Below are positions 41,312 through 50,763 of a DNA stretch of 64,000 nucleotides, piece by piece. This DNA is from Streptomyces sp. NBC_01775 (GTDB lineage: Bacteria; Actinomycetota; Actinomycetes; Streptomycetales; Streptomycetaceae), in assembly GCF_035917675.1 (NCBI RefSeq), contig NZ_CP109104.1:2418001-2482000 (forward strand), read 5' to 3'. Each line of letters begins with the position of its first letter. Position 1 is the stretch's first letter. The notes beneath the pieces were generated by a model that was not told the origin of the DNA, ran no database searches, and saw only the letters and a list, made by a program, of their open reading frames with translations. The position numbers and the translations under genes are program-made.

Positions 41312-43459
41312 CTACTTCTTCCGCTGCCGCGTCAGACCCGTCGAGCCGTCCGCGCCAGGAGAGCCGTCCGCCCCCGGGGAGCTGCCGGGTGCTCCGGACC
41401 CCGGCCCGGACCCCGCCTTGGCGTTCTTCCCGTCCTTGCGGGGCGAGAGCACCGGACCCCGGCGCACCGAGCCCGGCGCGTTCCACTGCTCGCGACGCCT
41501 GGCCCGCTTCCTGGCCAGCTCCGAGGACTCCAGCTGATAGGGCACGGAGGTCACCATGACGCCGGGGGTGTAGAGCAGGCGGCCCTTGAGCCGCAGTGCG
41601 CTCTGGTTGTGCAGCAGGTGCTCGTACCAGCGGCCGACCACGTATTCGGGGATGAAGACGCTGACCAGGTCGCGCGGCTGTTCCTTGCGCAGCCGCTTGA
41701 CGTAGTCGATGACGGGCCGGGAGATCTCGCGGTAGGGCGAGTCGAGGATGGTGAGCGGGATGTCGATGCCGCTCTCCTCCCACTCCCTGCGCAGCTGGTC
41801 GGTCTCGGCCTGGTCGACGTTGACGGTGACGGCCTCCAGGGTGTCCGAGCGCATCAGTCGGGCGTAGCGCAGGGCCCGCAGCGTCGGCTTGTGCATCTTG
41901 GAGACGAGGACGAAGGAATGCACCCGCGAGGGACGCACCTTGGTCCCGCCCGGGTCGTCGGACGCCAGTTCCTCGGAGACCCCGTCGTAGTGCCTGCGGA
42001 TCGCGGTCATCACGGCGTAGAACAGGCCCATGCCCACCAGGGAGACCCAGGCACCGTGGGTGAACTTCGTCACCAGCACCACCACGAGCACCAGCCCGGT
42101 GAAGAAGGCCCCGAAGGTGTTGATGGCCCGGGAACGGATCATGTGGCGGCGGCGTGCCACGTCGGTCTCGTCGGCCAGCAGCCGGTTCCAGTGCCGGACC
42201 ATGCCGGTCTGGCTGAGCGTGAAGGACACGAAGACGCCCACGATGTACAGCTGGATCAGCCGTGTGGAGTCGGCCCCGTAGACCACCACGAGTATCGCGG
42301 CGGCGCCGGCCAGCAGCACGATGCCGTTGGAGAAGGCCAGCCGGTCGCCGCGGGTGTGCAGCTGGCGGGGCAGATAGCGGTCCTGGGCCAGGATCGAGCC
42401 GAGGAGCGGGAAGCCGTTGTAGGCGGTGTTGGCCGCCAGGAACAGCACCAGCGCCGTCGCCGCGGAGAGGAAGATGAACGGGAACGTGCCGTCGCCGAAC
42501 ACCGCTGCCGCCACCTGGGAGATGACCGGGTTCTGGGTGTAGCCGGAGCCCACCGGCTTGCCGTCGATCAGCAGGTCCTTGGCCGGGTTCTCGGCCATCT
42601 TCACGTCGGTGACGAGCGCGAGCGCGATGATGCCGCAGAACATGGTGACCGCGAGCACGCCCATCATCGCCAAGGTGGTCGCCGCGTTGCGCGACTTGGG
42701 CTTGCGGAAGGCGGGCACCCCGTTGCTGATCGCCTCGACGCCGGTGAGCGCCGCGCAGCCCGAGGAGAATGCCCGCAGCAGCAGGAAGGACAGCGCGAAG
42801 CCGGTCAGCCCCGACTGCTCGGAGTGGATGTGGTAATCGGCGGTGGGCGCGCGCATCTCGTCACCCAGGAGGACCCCGCGCACCACCCCCCACACCAGCA
42901 GCGCGAAGACCCCCACGACGAAGCAGTAGGTGGGAATCGCGAAGAGCTTGCCCGACTCGCGGACCCCGCGCAGGTTCATCAGCGTCAACAGCACGATGAC
43001 GGCGACGGCGCACAGCGTCTTGTGCTCGACGACGAACGGAATGGCCGACCCGAGGTTCTCCACCCCCGAGGAGATGGAGACGGCGACGGTCAGCACGTAG
43101 TCGACGAGCAGCGCGCTGGCGACCGTGAGGCCCGCCCTGCGGCCGAGGTTGGTGGTGGCGACCTCGTAGTCGCCGCCGCCGCTGGGGTAGGCGCGGACGT
43201 TCTGCCGGTAGGAGGCGACCACCGTGAACATCAGCACCACCACGGCGACCGCGATCCACGGGCTGAAGTGGTAGGCGGAGACTCCCGCGATCGAGAGGAC
43301 CAGCAGTACCTCGCCCGGCGCGTACGCCACGGAGGAGAGCGGGTCCGAGGCGAAGACAGGCAGCGCGACACGCTTGGGGAGAAGGGTCTCCCCGAGCTTG
43401 TCGCTCCGCAGCGCCCTCCCGAGGAGGAGTCGTTTCGGTACGTCGGTCATCCTGGACAC
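41312..43459 (-). CDS. kimA: KimA-like APC-family potassium transporter
   Basis: A 715-residue transporter with about twelve membrane helices of the amino acid-polyamine-organocation superfamily. It opens LLPKRVALPVFASDPLSSVAYAPGE and has SYRQNVRAYPSGGGDYEVA, the same blocks as the B. subtilis K+ importer KimA. The cytosolic C-terminal half (RVHSFVLVSKMHKPTLRALRYA to DLVSVFIPEYVVGRWYEHLLHNQ) resembles a universal-stress-protein-like domain, and a Gly/Pro/Ser tail ends it. In Bacillus and Listeria this type is shut off by c-di-AMP. It corresponds to Rv2690c. It is divergent, by only 70 bases, from two TrkA/Ceo genes that bind nucleotides in K+ uptake, supporting potassium as substrate. Confidence 0.85.
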   Translation of the reverse strand: MSRMTDVPKRLLLGRALRSDKLGETLLPKRVALPVFASDPLSSVAYAPGEVLLVLSIAGVSAYHFSPWIAVAVVVLMFTVVASYRQNVRAYPSGGGDYEVATTNLGRRAGLTVASALLVDYVLTVAVSISSGVENLGSAIPFVVEHKTLCAVAVIVLLTLMNLRGVRESGKLFAIPTYCFVVGVFALLVWGVVRGVLLGDEMRAPTADYHIHSEQSGLTGFALSFLLLRAFSSGCAALTGVEAISNGVPAFRKPKSRNAATTLAMMGVLAVTMFCGIIALALVTDVKMAENPAKDLLIDGKPVGSGYTQNPVISQVAAAVFGDGTFPFIFLSAATALVLFLAANTAYNGFPLLGSILAQDRYLPRQLHTRGDRLAFSNGIVLLAGAAAILVVVYGADSTRLIQLYIVGVFVSFTLSQTGMVRHWNRLLADETDVARRRHMIRSRAINTFGAFFTGLVLVVVLVTKFTHGAWVSLVGMGLFYAVMTAIRRHYDGVSEELASDDPGGTKVRPSRVHSFVLVSKMHKPTLRALRYARLMRSDTLEAVTVNVDQAETDQLRREWEESGIDIPLTILDSPYREISRPVIDYVKRLRKEQPRDLVSVFIPEYVVGRWYEHLLHNQSALRLKGRLLYTPGVMVTSVPYQLESSELARKRARRREQWNAPGSVRRGPVLSPRKDGKNAKAGSGPGSGAPGSSPGADGSPGADGSTGLTRQRKK

Positions 43460-43529
43460 GCAGAGGATCGTATGCGGTCAGTCATGCGATGCTGAGACGG
43501 CCCGCTTGTACGGGACGAAGGGACGGGCG

Positions 43530-44198
43530 TTGCACATTGTGATCATGGGCTGCGGGCGAGTGGGAGCAGAGCTCGCGCAGACCTTGGAGCGACAAGGCCA
43601 TACGGTGGCGGTCATCGATCAGGACCCCACCGCCTTCCGGCGTCTCGGCTCCGGCTTCGGCGGGCGCCGTGTCACGGGCGTCGGCTTCGACCAGGACACC
43701 CTGCGCGAGGCCGGGATAGAGGAGGCGGGAGCCTTCGCCGCGGTCAGCAGTGGCGACAACTCCAACATCATCGCTGCCCGGGTGGCGCGCGAAATGTTCG
43801 ACACGGCACACGTGGCGGCCCGCATCTACGACCCCAAACGGGCCGAGGTCTACCAGCGGCTCGGCATCCCCACCGTGGCGACCGTGCGCTGGACGGCCGA
43901 CCAGATGCTGCGCAGGCTGCTGCCCTCCGGCTCCGAGCCGCTGTGGCGGGACCCGAGCGGCTCGGTGCAGCTTGCCGAGGTGCACATCTCCTCCTCGTGG
44001 GTCGGCGAGCGCGTCAGCCGTCTCCAGGAGGAGGCGGACGTGCGCATCGCCTACCTCACCCGGCTGGGCGAGGCGGTATTGCCCACGTCGCGGACAGTCC
44101 TGCAAGAAGGCGACCTGGTGCATGTGATGATGCGCTGCGACGAGGTCGCGCGCGTGGAGGAAGTGTTCGCGGTGGGGCCTGAGGAGGCACGCTCGTGA
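43530..44198 (+). CDS. ceoB: TrkA/CeoB-type K+ uptake regulatory subunit
   Basis: A 222-residue cytosolic regulator of potassium transport. The RCK N domain binds NAD(H) or ATP (IVIMGCGRVGAELAQTLERQGHTVAVIDQD, GxGxxG loop). The RCK C part comes after about residue 140 (VQLAEVHISSSWVGERVSRLQ to LQEGDLVHVMMR). The start TTG 43530 is chosen because AAGGGA lies 6 bases before it and the Rossmann strand begins at the second codon; the frame is open 52 codons further without support. The stop overlaps the next TrkA gene (GTGA). It corresponds to Rv2691 in the M. tuberculosis block. It probably works with the divergent KimA-like protein or a Trk channel elsewhere. Confidence 0.9.
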   Translation: MHIVIMGCGRVGAELAQTLERQGHTVAVIDQDPTAFRRLGSGFGGRRVTGVGFDQDTLREAGIEEAGAFAAVSSGDNSNIIAARVAREMFDTAHVAARIYDPKRAEVYQRLGIPTVATVRWTADQMLRRLLPSGSEPLWRDPSGSVQLAEVHISSSWVGERVSRLQEEADVRIAYLTRLGEAVLPTSRTVLQEGDLVHVMMRCDEVARVEEVFAVGPEEARS

Positions 44199-44857
44199 GG
44201 GTTGCTATCGCCGGTGCGGGCGCCGTGGGCCGCTCCATCGCGGGCGAGCTGCTGGAGAACGGGCACGAGGTGCTGCTCATCGACAAGGCGCCGACGGCCA
44301 TTTCGGTCGAGCGGGTGCCGCAGGCGGAGTGGCTGCTGGCCGACGCCTGCGAGATCACCTCGCTCGACGAGGCGGCGCTGGAGCGCTGCAACGTGGTGAT
44401 CGCGGCCACCGGGGACGACAAGGTGAATCTCGTCGTCTCGCTGCTCGGCAAGACCGAGTACGGCGTGCCGCGCGTGGTGGCGCGGGTCAACAACCCCAAG
44501 AACGAATGGCTGTTCAACGAGTCCTGGGGCGTCGATGTGGCCGTCTCGACCCCGCGCCTGATGTCGGCGCTGGTCGAGGAGGCGGTCAGCGTGGGCGATC
44601 TGGTGCGGCTGATGCGGTTCTCGCAGGGTGACGCGAACCTCGTCGAGCTGACGCTGCCTCCGGAGTCGACGCTGGCGGGCACCCGCGTGGGCGATGTGAG
44701 CTGGCCGGAGGACACGTCGCTGGTCACCATCATCCGGGGCAACCGCGTGCTGACGCCGGACCCGGACGACGTACTGGAGGCCGGTGACGAACTGCTGTTC
44801 GTGGCGGCCCCGGCGCGCGAGGAACAGCTGGAGGAGCTGCTCTCGGCGAGGGGGTGA
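44195..44857 (+). CDS. ceoC: TrkA/CeoC-type K+ uptake regulatory subunit
   Basis: A 220-residue second RCK protein. The nucleotide loop is VAIAGAGAVGRSIAGELLENGHEVLLID. The acidic end of the binding strand and CNVVIAATGDDKVNLVVSLLGKTEYGVPRVVARVNNPKNEW are classic TrkA; the C-terminal RCK_C part begins near GDANLVELTLPPEST. GTG 44195 overlaps the upstream stop by four bases, so the two subunits are made together and may form a hetero-oligomer. It corresponds to Rv2692. The only gene downstream on this strand is none; a convergent DUF3048 lipoprotein follows after 32 bases. Confidence 0.9.
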   Translation: MRVAIAGAGAVGRSIAGELLENGHEVLLIDKAPTAISVERVPQAEWLLADACEITSLDEAALERCNVVIAATGDDKVNLVVSLLGKTEYGVPRVVARVNNPKNEWLFNESWGVDVAVSTPRLMSALVEEAVSVGDLVRLMRFSQGDANLVELTLPPESTLAGTRVGDVSWPEDTSLVTIIRGNRVLTPDPDDVLEAGDELLFVAAPAREEQLEELLSARG

Positions 44858-44889
44858 CGGGGCGGAGGCGACGGGGCGGGGCGGCGCCC

Positions 44890-45942
44890 TCAGTCCTTCG
44901 GTACCAGCGCGGTCCACACCTGGCCGCGCGCGAAGGGCAGCCGGTGTCCCTCGCTGTCGGTGAAGGTGGTGCCCCGGTCCGCCGAGGGGCGTGACCAGCG
45001 CGCCCGGTACTCCTTGCCGTCCCGCAGCACCAGTGCCCTCCCCTGGCCGACGGTCTCGGTGTACGGCGTGACGCTGCCCGAGCTGTCCCGGAAGCGGGAC
45101 GCGCGGGCCGTCACGTACTGGACCACGACCGTGGCCGGGGCGAGCCGCCCGTCGCCGCGTGCGTGCGCGGGGGCTCCGTCCATCGAGACCAGCCAGCGGC
45201 GCCGGTCCGCCGACCAGTTGAACGAGAAGCGGGCCGCCGGATAGCGGACACTGTGCTCGCCGACGCGGCGTCCGCCGTCGGGCGCGGGGCCGAAGCGGAA
45301 CCCGATGTCGCGCGGTGCGGAGGCGTCCTTCGCCGCGTCCACGGCGGTGCGGGCCCGCAGATAGAGGTTGTGCGGGGCCGGGCGGCTCGGGTCCCGCTCA
45401 TAGCCGTCGCCGAGCTTGCCGGGCGGCACCAGCCGCAGCGGAGCGGCCTCCAGCGTGGGCATCAGCTTCGACTGGACGCCGGAAAAGGCCAGCGCGGGCC
45501 TGCCGAACTGCCGCAGCAGCTCCAGGTCGGACTCACGGGCGCTGCGCACCGGGCCGACGCTGGCCGGCACCCGGGAGGCGAAGACGGCCAGGATGCGGCT
45601 GAGGCCCGCCTCGACCTCCTCGGTGTAGACGAGGTCGGCCTGATCGAGACCGGTCTGCGGGCGGGCCGGGTCGACGTTGTCGATCTTCACGGCCAGTACG
45701 TGGTCGCCCTTTTCGCTGCCCCCGGTGAACGGGGAACGGTCCTGGTCTCCCCTGCTCCCGCTCCCACTCCCGCTGCCGGAGGACTCGCATCCGGTGACCG
45801 CGCCCGCCGCGGCGAGGGTCACCGCCGCCAGCGCCGTGCCCAGCACCGCCCTGCGGGAGGCGTACGGCATCGCCGGGCGCCCGCCCGGGCCGTCGGCTTC
45901 GGGCCGTCCGGGCTCCGCCGTCCGTTCCATCTCGCACCCCAT
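44890..45942 (-). CDS. DUF3048 lipoprotein (YerB-like)
   Basis: A 350-residue exported protein. The twin-arginine-like start SRRAVLGTALAAVTLAAAGAVTGC ends in a lipobox Cys, then a Ser/Gly spacer. The mature part has DUF3048 hallmarks: LAVKIDNVDPARPQTGLDQADLVYTEEVEAGLSR, FASRVPASVGPVRSARESDLELL, APHNLYLR and a C-terminal domain with GRALVLRDGKEYRARW. Members include B. subtilis YerB, a surface lipoprotein of unclear role. ATG 45942 has AGGCGAGG upstream; an internal ATG (45930) is possible. In M. tuberculosis nothing like it lies between ceoC and the DUF3159 gene, so it is an addition to the block. Confidence 0.85.
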   Translation of the reverse strand: MGCEMERTAEPGRPEADGPGGRPAMPYASRRAVLGTALAAVTLAAAGAVTGCESSGSGSGSGSRGDQDRSPFTGGSEKGDHVLAVKIDNVDPARPQTGLDQADLVYTEEVEAGLSRILAVFASRVPASVGPVRSARESDLELLRQFGRPALAFSGVQSKLMPTLEAAPLRLVPPGKLGDGYERDPSRPAPHNLYLRARTAVDAAKDASAPRDIGFRFGPAPDGGRRVGEHSVRYPAARFSFNWSADRRRWLVSMDGAPAHARGDGRLAPATVVVQYVTARASRFRDSSGSVTPYTETVGQGRALVLRDGKEYRARWSRPSADRGTTFTDSEGHRLPFARGQVWTALVPKD

Positions 45943-46056
45943 GTCGCCTCGCCTCCGGTCCCCCGTCTCCTCCGTACCCTGCCCGGGAAGCGGGCAGACG
46001 GCGCGCCGTGCGGGGCCGGTCGGTCTAAGACAGGGGGCGGGGGCGGGAGGGGGCTC

Positions 46057-46866
46057 TCAGCGGCGGTGGCGGCCCGCGGCGCCGGCTTCGGCGGTGGCGG
46101 CCTTCGCCGCCTCCTTCTCGGCCTTGGCGGCCTCCGCCTCGGCCTCGATCTCCGCGATGACGTTGATGGGTGCCGGCGCCTTCGCCAGGAAGATCCAGGT
46201 GAGGTAGACCGCGAGCAGGAACGGCGGGATCTTCAGCGCGACCGTCACCCAGCCGAACTGCGCCGTGTTGCCCCAGAAGTAGAGCGGGAAGAGGACGGCG
46301 CACTTGGCCAGCAGGATGAAGCCCCAGGCGTAACTCGCCTTCGTGTACGCCTTCTTGCGCCCCGGGTTCCGCTTGCGCCAGGACAGGTTCTCCTTGAACA
46401 CCGGCCCCAGCACCAGGCCGAGCAGCGGTACGCCCGCCATCGACGTGATGAGGTAGGCCAGCGCCAGGCCCAGTGTGTAGAGCATGCCGGGCAGGTAGAA
46501 GTCCTTCGCGTTGCCCGTCATCATCGCGAAGAGCACGCCGAAGCCGACCCCGAAGATCCCGCTGAAGGCGTGCTTGACGGTGTCCTTGCGCAGCAGCCGG
46601 AAGACGACCATCGCGCCGGAGATCACCAGCGCGGTGATCGCGGCGGTGTGGATGTCCTTGTTCACCGTGTACATCGCGATGAACACCAGGCCGGGCACGG
46701 TCGTCTCGACCAGGCCGCGGACGCCGCCGAAGGCTTCGAACAGCGCGGCTTCGGTGACGGCGCGCGATCCGGCCTCCTCCGGTGTGCCGGCTCCGTCGGC
46801 TCCGTCGGTCTCATGGGCCGAGGACACCGGCTCGTCCGGTTCCGTCCGCTTGTCGGGGAGGGTCAC
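46057..46866 (-). CDS. DUF3159 membrane protein
   Basis: A 269-residue protein with about five or six membrane helices matching DUF3159: ALFEAFGGVRGLVETTVPGLVFIAMYTVNKD, KHAFSGIFGVGFGVLFAMMTGNAKDFYLPGML, and WGFILLAKCAVLFPLYFWGNTAQFGWVTVALKIPPFLLAVYLTW. The C-terminus is a Glu/Ala/Lys-rich helix (AEAEAAKAEKEAAKA) and is probably cytosolic. Function unknown; corresponds to Rv2693c. The OB-fold gene ends three bases upstream, so both are surely co-transcribed, as in other actinobacteria. Confidence 0.9.
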   Translation of the reverse strand: MTLPDKRTEPDEPVSSAHETDGADGAGTPEEAGSRAVTEAALFEAFGGVRGLVETTVPGLVFIAMYTVNKDIHTAAITALVISGAMVVFRLLRKDTVKHAFSGIFGVGFGVLFAMMTGNAKDFYLPGMLYTLGLALAYLITSMAGVPLLGLVLGPVFKENLSWRKRNPGRKKAYTKASYAWGFILLAKCAVLFPLYFWGNTAQFGWVTVALKIPPFLLAVYLTWIFLAKAPAPINVIAEIEAEAEAAKAEKEAAKAATAEAGAAGRHRR

Positions 46867-46869
46867 CCG

Positions 46870-47274
46870 CTACTCCTGTCCGAGGGGTCGCAGCTCGTAT
46901 TTGGGGTTGAACATCACGGGACGGCCGTGGTTGGCGGTGATCCGCCCCCAGACGATCAGCTTGCGGCCCGGCTCGATACCCGCGATGGAGCGGCGGCCCA
47001 GCCAGACGACGTCCAGCGGGGCCGAGCCGTCGAACAGCTCCGCCTCCAGGGTGGGCACTCCGGCGCGTGGCCGCAGCGTCACGGTGCGCAGCGTACCTGT
47101 CACACGCACCATGTCGCGGTCGCTGCACTCGGAGATCCGGGTGCAGCCCGTGCCCTCGGCTTCCTCACGCAGCTCCGCGGAGCGCAGATCCTCCTCGGAG
47201 GAGGACAGCCGTTCCAGGAAACGTCGGAACCGTCCGTTGCCGGGGCCCCGCTGCTCTCGGGTGGCGCCAGTCAT
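46870..47274 (-). CDS. OB-fold nucleic-acid-binding domain protein
   Basis: A 134-residue protein with one OB-fold (MVRVTGTLRTVTLRPRAGVPTLEAELFDGSAPLDVVWLGRRSIAGIEPGRKLIVWGRI), resembling the wedge-like OB domain of RecG and related tRNA/ssDNA binders. The N-terminal 35 residues are a charged helix (RRFLERLSSSEEDLRSAEL). It matches Rv2694c of M. tuberculosis, always next to DUF3159. ATG 47274 begins MTGATREQ; the preceding frame adds 14 poorly coded codons. Upstream of it, where DUF3710 would be expected a gene or two away, the kdp-containing insertion begins. Confidence 0.85.
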   Translation of the reverse strand: MTGATREQRGPGNGRFRRFLERLSSSEEDLRSAELREEAEGTGCTRISECSDRDMVRVTGTLRTVTLRPRAGVPTLEAELFDGSAPLDVVWLGRRSIAGIEPGRKLIVWGRITANHGRPVMFNPKYELRPLGQE

Positions 47275-47352
47275 GGGGCCAGCGTACCGCCGCCACGGCC
47301 CCCGCCCCACTTCCACCGGACTCCGGCTGTTTCTCGCGGCGGCGGCCCATCC

Positions 47353-47395
47353 CCGCTACCTCTCGAACCGGTAGCCCATCCCCGCCTCCGTGACG
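47353..47395 (-). repeat. Duplicate of the kdpE 3' end
   Basis: These 43 bases equal 47439-47481, the last codons of kdpE with its stop, except for one base (G for A in GGTAGCCC). The copy reads TEAGMGYRFER and stop on the minus strand. It lies just downstream of kdpE, 86 bases away in start, and a shorter CCCATCCCCG echo is at 47347. It is a direct duplication of a gene end without the gene. Confidence 0.9.
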
Positions 47396-47441
47396 CTGCA
47401 TCCTCCCGGGGGACAACCCCCGAACCCCCGGCCCGACGCCG

Positions 47442-48128
<687 letters not shown>

Positions 48129-48161
48129 GCTGTCTTCCTCTCGATTCCGTTGTGAACCCGC

Positions 48162-50753
48162 TCAGGCGCCCGTGCGCTGCCGCGCGTGCGGTGCGGGGGG
48201 CTCGGCACGTACGGGTCTGCGCCCGTGGGCCGCGCGCAGGGTGAGGACCATGGTCATGCCGCCGCCGGGGGTGTCCTCGGCCTCCAGGCTCCCGCCCATG
48301 GCCTCGGCGAAGCCGCGGGCGACCGCGAGGCCGAGGCCGACTCCGGCGCCGCCCGGTGCGTCACCGTAGCGCTGGAAGGGCTCGAAGATGCGGCCCTTGT
48401 CGCTGTCGGGCACGCCGGGGCCGCGGTCGATGACCCGCACCTCGACGCGTTCGGCGAGCGCACTGGCTTTGACCAGCACCTTCTTGTCGTCGGGGCTGTA
48501 CTTGACCGCGTTCTCGACGAGGTTGGCGACGGTGCGCTCCAGCAGCCCGGGGTCGACGGCGACCAGCGGCAGCACCTCGGCGACGGCCAGCCGCACGCTG
48601 CCCTCGGGGACGCCGCCGAGGGCCTTGGGGACGACCTCCTCCAGGCTGATGTCGCGGATGAGCGGGGTGACGGTGCCGGTCTGGAGGCGGGACATGTCCA
48701 GCAGGTTGCCGACGAGGTTGTCGAGCTTGTCGGCGCCCTCCTCGATGGCGCCCAGCAGCTCTGCCTCGTCCTCGGGGGACCACTGGACGTCGTCGGAGCG
48801 CAGGGAGGAGACCGAGGCCTTGATGGCGGCCAGCGGGGTGCGCAGGTCGTGCGAGACGGCGGCCAGCAAGGCGGTGCGGATGCGGTTGCCCTCGGCCAGC
48901 TCGCGCGCCTGTTCGGCCTCGCCCAGCAGCCGCTGACGGTCCAGGACGCCGACCGCCTGTGCGGCGAAGGCGGACAGCACCCGGCGGTCCTCGGCGGGCA
49001 GCACCCGGCCGCACAGGACCAGCATCATGTTGTCGCCGATGGGCATGTCCACGTCGCCGTCCTCGGGCGTCAGCGGAAGCCTGCCGCCCTCGGCGGCGCC
49101 GACGCTGCCCGCGCGGGTCCACGGGGCGCGCTCGTCCGCGCGCTCCAGCAGGGCGACGGACTCCATGCCGAAGGTCTCGCGGACCCGGTCCAGCAGCGCG
49201 TCGAGGGTGTCCTCGCCACGCAGCACGCTGCCCGCGAGCATGGACAGGATCTCCGACTCGGCGCGCAGCCTGGCCGCCTGGTGGGTGCGGCGGGCCGCCA
49301 CGTCGACCACGGAGGCGACCGCGACGGCGACGGCGAAGAATACGGCGAGGGAGACGACGTTGCGGAAGTTGTTGATGGTCCAGGTGTGGACGGGCTCGGT
49401 GAAGTAGTAGTTCAGCAGCCCCGAGCCCACGGCGGCGGAGGCCAGCGCGGGCAGCAGCCCGCCCACCAGCCCCGCGGCGACGGTCAGCACCAGGAAGAGC
49501 AGCACGTCGTTGGCGAAGCCGACGTCCGGGTCGAACGTCAGCATCGCGAAGGTGAGCAGCGCCGGGGCGCCGAAGGCGGTGAGCCAGCCGGCGAGGATCC
49601 GGGAGCGGCCCAGCCGCCCGGAGCGGGCGACGGGCAGTCCCCGCCCCTTGGCGACCTCGTCGTGGGTGACGATGTGGACGTCCAGGTCGGGCCCCGAGTC
49701 GCGGGCGACGGTGGTGCCGACGCCGGGCCCGAAGACGTACTGCCAGGTCTTGCGGCGGGAGGAGCCCAGCACTATCTGGGTGGCGTTGACGCCGCGCGCG
49801 AAGTCCAGCAGGGCCTCGGGGATGTCGTCGCCTATGACGTGGTGGTAGGTGCCGCCGAGGTCCTCGACGAGGGTGCGCTGGACGGCCAGCTCCTTGGGCG
49901 AGGCCGAGGTGAGGCCGTCGGCGCGGGCTATGTAGACGGCGAGGATCTCGCTGCCCGAGCCCTTGGCGGCCATGCGGGCCGCGCGGCGGATGAGGGTGCG
50001 CCCCTCGGGACCGCCGGTGAGGCCGACGACGATGCGCTCGCGGGCCTGCCAGGTGGAGCGTATGCGGTGCTCGGAGCGGTATTGCTGGAGGTACTCGTCG
50101 ACCCGGTCGGCGGTCCACAGCAGCGCCAGCTCGCGCAGCGCTGTCAGGTTGCCGGGGCGGAAGTAGTTCGACAGCGCCGCGTCGACCCGGTCGGGCGCGT
50201 AGATGTTGCCGTGCGCCATACGGCGGCGCAGCGCCTGGGGCGACATGTCGACCAGCTCGATCTGGTCGGCCCTGCGCACCACCTCGTCGGGCACGGTCTC
50301 GCGCTGCCGTACACCGGTGATCGACTCGACGACGTCGCCCAGTGACTCCAGGTGCTGGATGTTGACGGTCGACACGACGTCGATACCCGCCTCCAGCAGC
50401 TCCTCGATGTCCTGCCAGCGCTTGGCGTTGCGCGAACCGGGAGCGTTGGTGTGCGCCAGCTCGTCCACGACGGCCACGACGGGGCGGCGCGCGAGCACCG
50501 CGTCGGTGTCCATCTCGGTGAACGTCGCACCCCGGTGGGCCACCTCGCGGCGGGGCAGCTGCTCCAGCCCGTGGAGCATCACCTCCGTGCGAGGCCGGTC
50601 GTGGTGCTCCACGAAGCCGACGACGACATCGGTGCCCCGTTCGATACGGCGGTGCGCCTCGGACAGGACGGCATAGGTCTTGCCGACACCGGGTGCCGCC
50701 CCGAGATAGATGCGCAGCTTTCCGCGCCGCGGCTGCGCTCCTGCTGACGCCAT
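48162..50753 (-). CDS. kdpD: KdpD sensor histidine kinase
   Basis: Full-length 863-residue KdpD. The N-terminal KdpD domain has Walker A GAAPGVGKT and DELAHTNAPGSRNAKRWQDIEELLEAGIDV. A universal-stress-like domain follows (GSSRRKTWQYVFGPGVG), a c-di-AMP-binding site in some relatives. Four short membrane helices lie near residues 395-490, then a GAF-like region, the phospho-acceptor His in VSHDLRTPLAAIKASV and an ATPase domain (NLVENAVKYSP, DRGPGVP, GAGVGLGLAVARGF). It senses K+ and ionic stress and phosphorylates KdpE. Its ATG is 10 bases after the stop of an NACHT gene on the same strand, with no clear ribosome site or promoter in between, suggesting shared transcription. Confidence 0.95.
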   Translation of the reverse strand: MASAGAQPRRGKLRIYLGAAPGVGKTYAVLSEAHRRIERGTDVVVGFVEHHDRPRTEVMLHGLEQLPRREVAHRGATFTEMDTDAVLARRPVVAVVDELAHTNAPGSRNAKRWQDIEELLEAGIDVVSTVNIQHLESLGDVVESITGVRQRETVPDEVVRRADQIELVDMSPQALRRRMAHGNIYAPDRVDAALSNYFRPGNLTALRELALLWTADRVDEYLQQYRSEHRIRSTWQARERIVVGLTGGPEGRTLIRRAARMAAKGSGSEILAVYIARADGLTSASPKELAVQRTLVEDLGGTYHHVIGDDIPEALLDFARGVNATQIVLGSSRRKTWQYVFGPGVGTTVARDSGPDLDVHIVTHDEVAKGRGLPVARSGRLGRSRILAGWLTAFGAPALLTFAMLTFDPDVGFANDVLLFLVLTVAAGLVGGLLPALASAAVGSGLLNYYFTEPVHTWTINNFRNVVSLAVFFAVAVAVASVVDVAARRTHQAARLRAESEILSMLAGSVLRGEDTLDALLDRVRETFGMESVALLERADERAPWTRAGSVGAAEGGRLPLTPEDGDVDMPIGDNMMLVLCGRVLPAEDRRVLSAFAAQAVGVLDRQRLLGEAEQARELAEGNRIRTALLAAVSHDLRTPLAAIKASVSSLRSDDVQWSPEDEAELLGAIEEGADKLDNLVGNLLDMSRLQTGTVTPLIRDISLEEVVPKALGGVPEGSVRLAVAEVLPLVAVDPGLLERTVANLVENAVKYSPDDKKVLVKASALAERVEVRVIDRGPGVPDSDKGRIFEPFQRYGDAPGGAGVGLGLAVARGFAEAMGGSLEAEDTPGGGMTMVLTLRAAHGRRPVRAEPPAPHARQRTGA

Positions 50754-50763
50754 GCGTCCATTG

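Noticed and set aside
41123..43495. 790-residue frame opposite the KimA-like gene
   Set aside because: Charged His/Asp/Gln/Arg pattern typical of the complement of a membrane protein gene.
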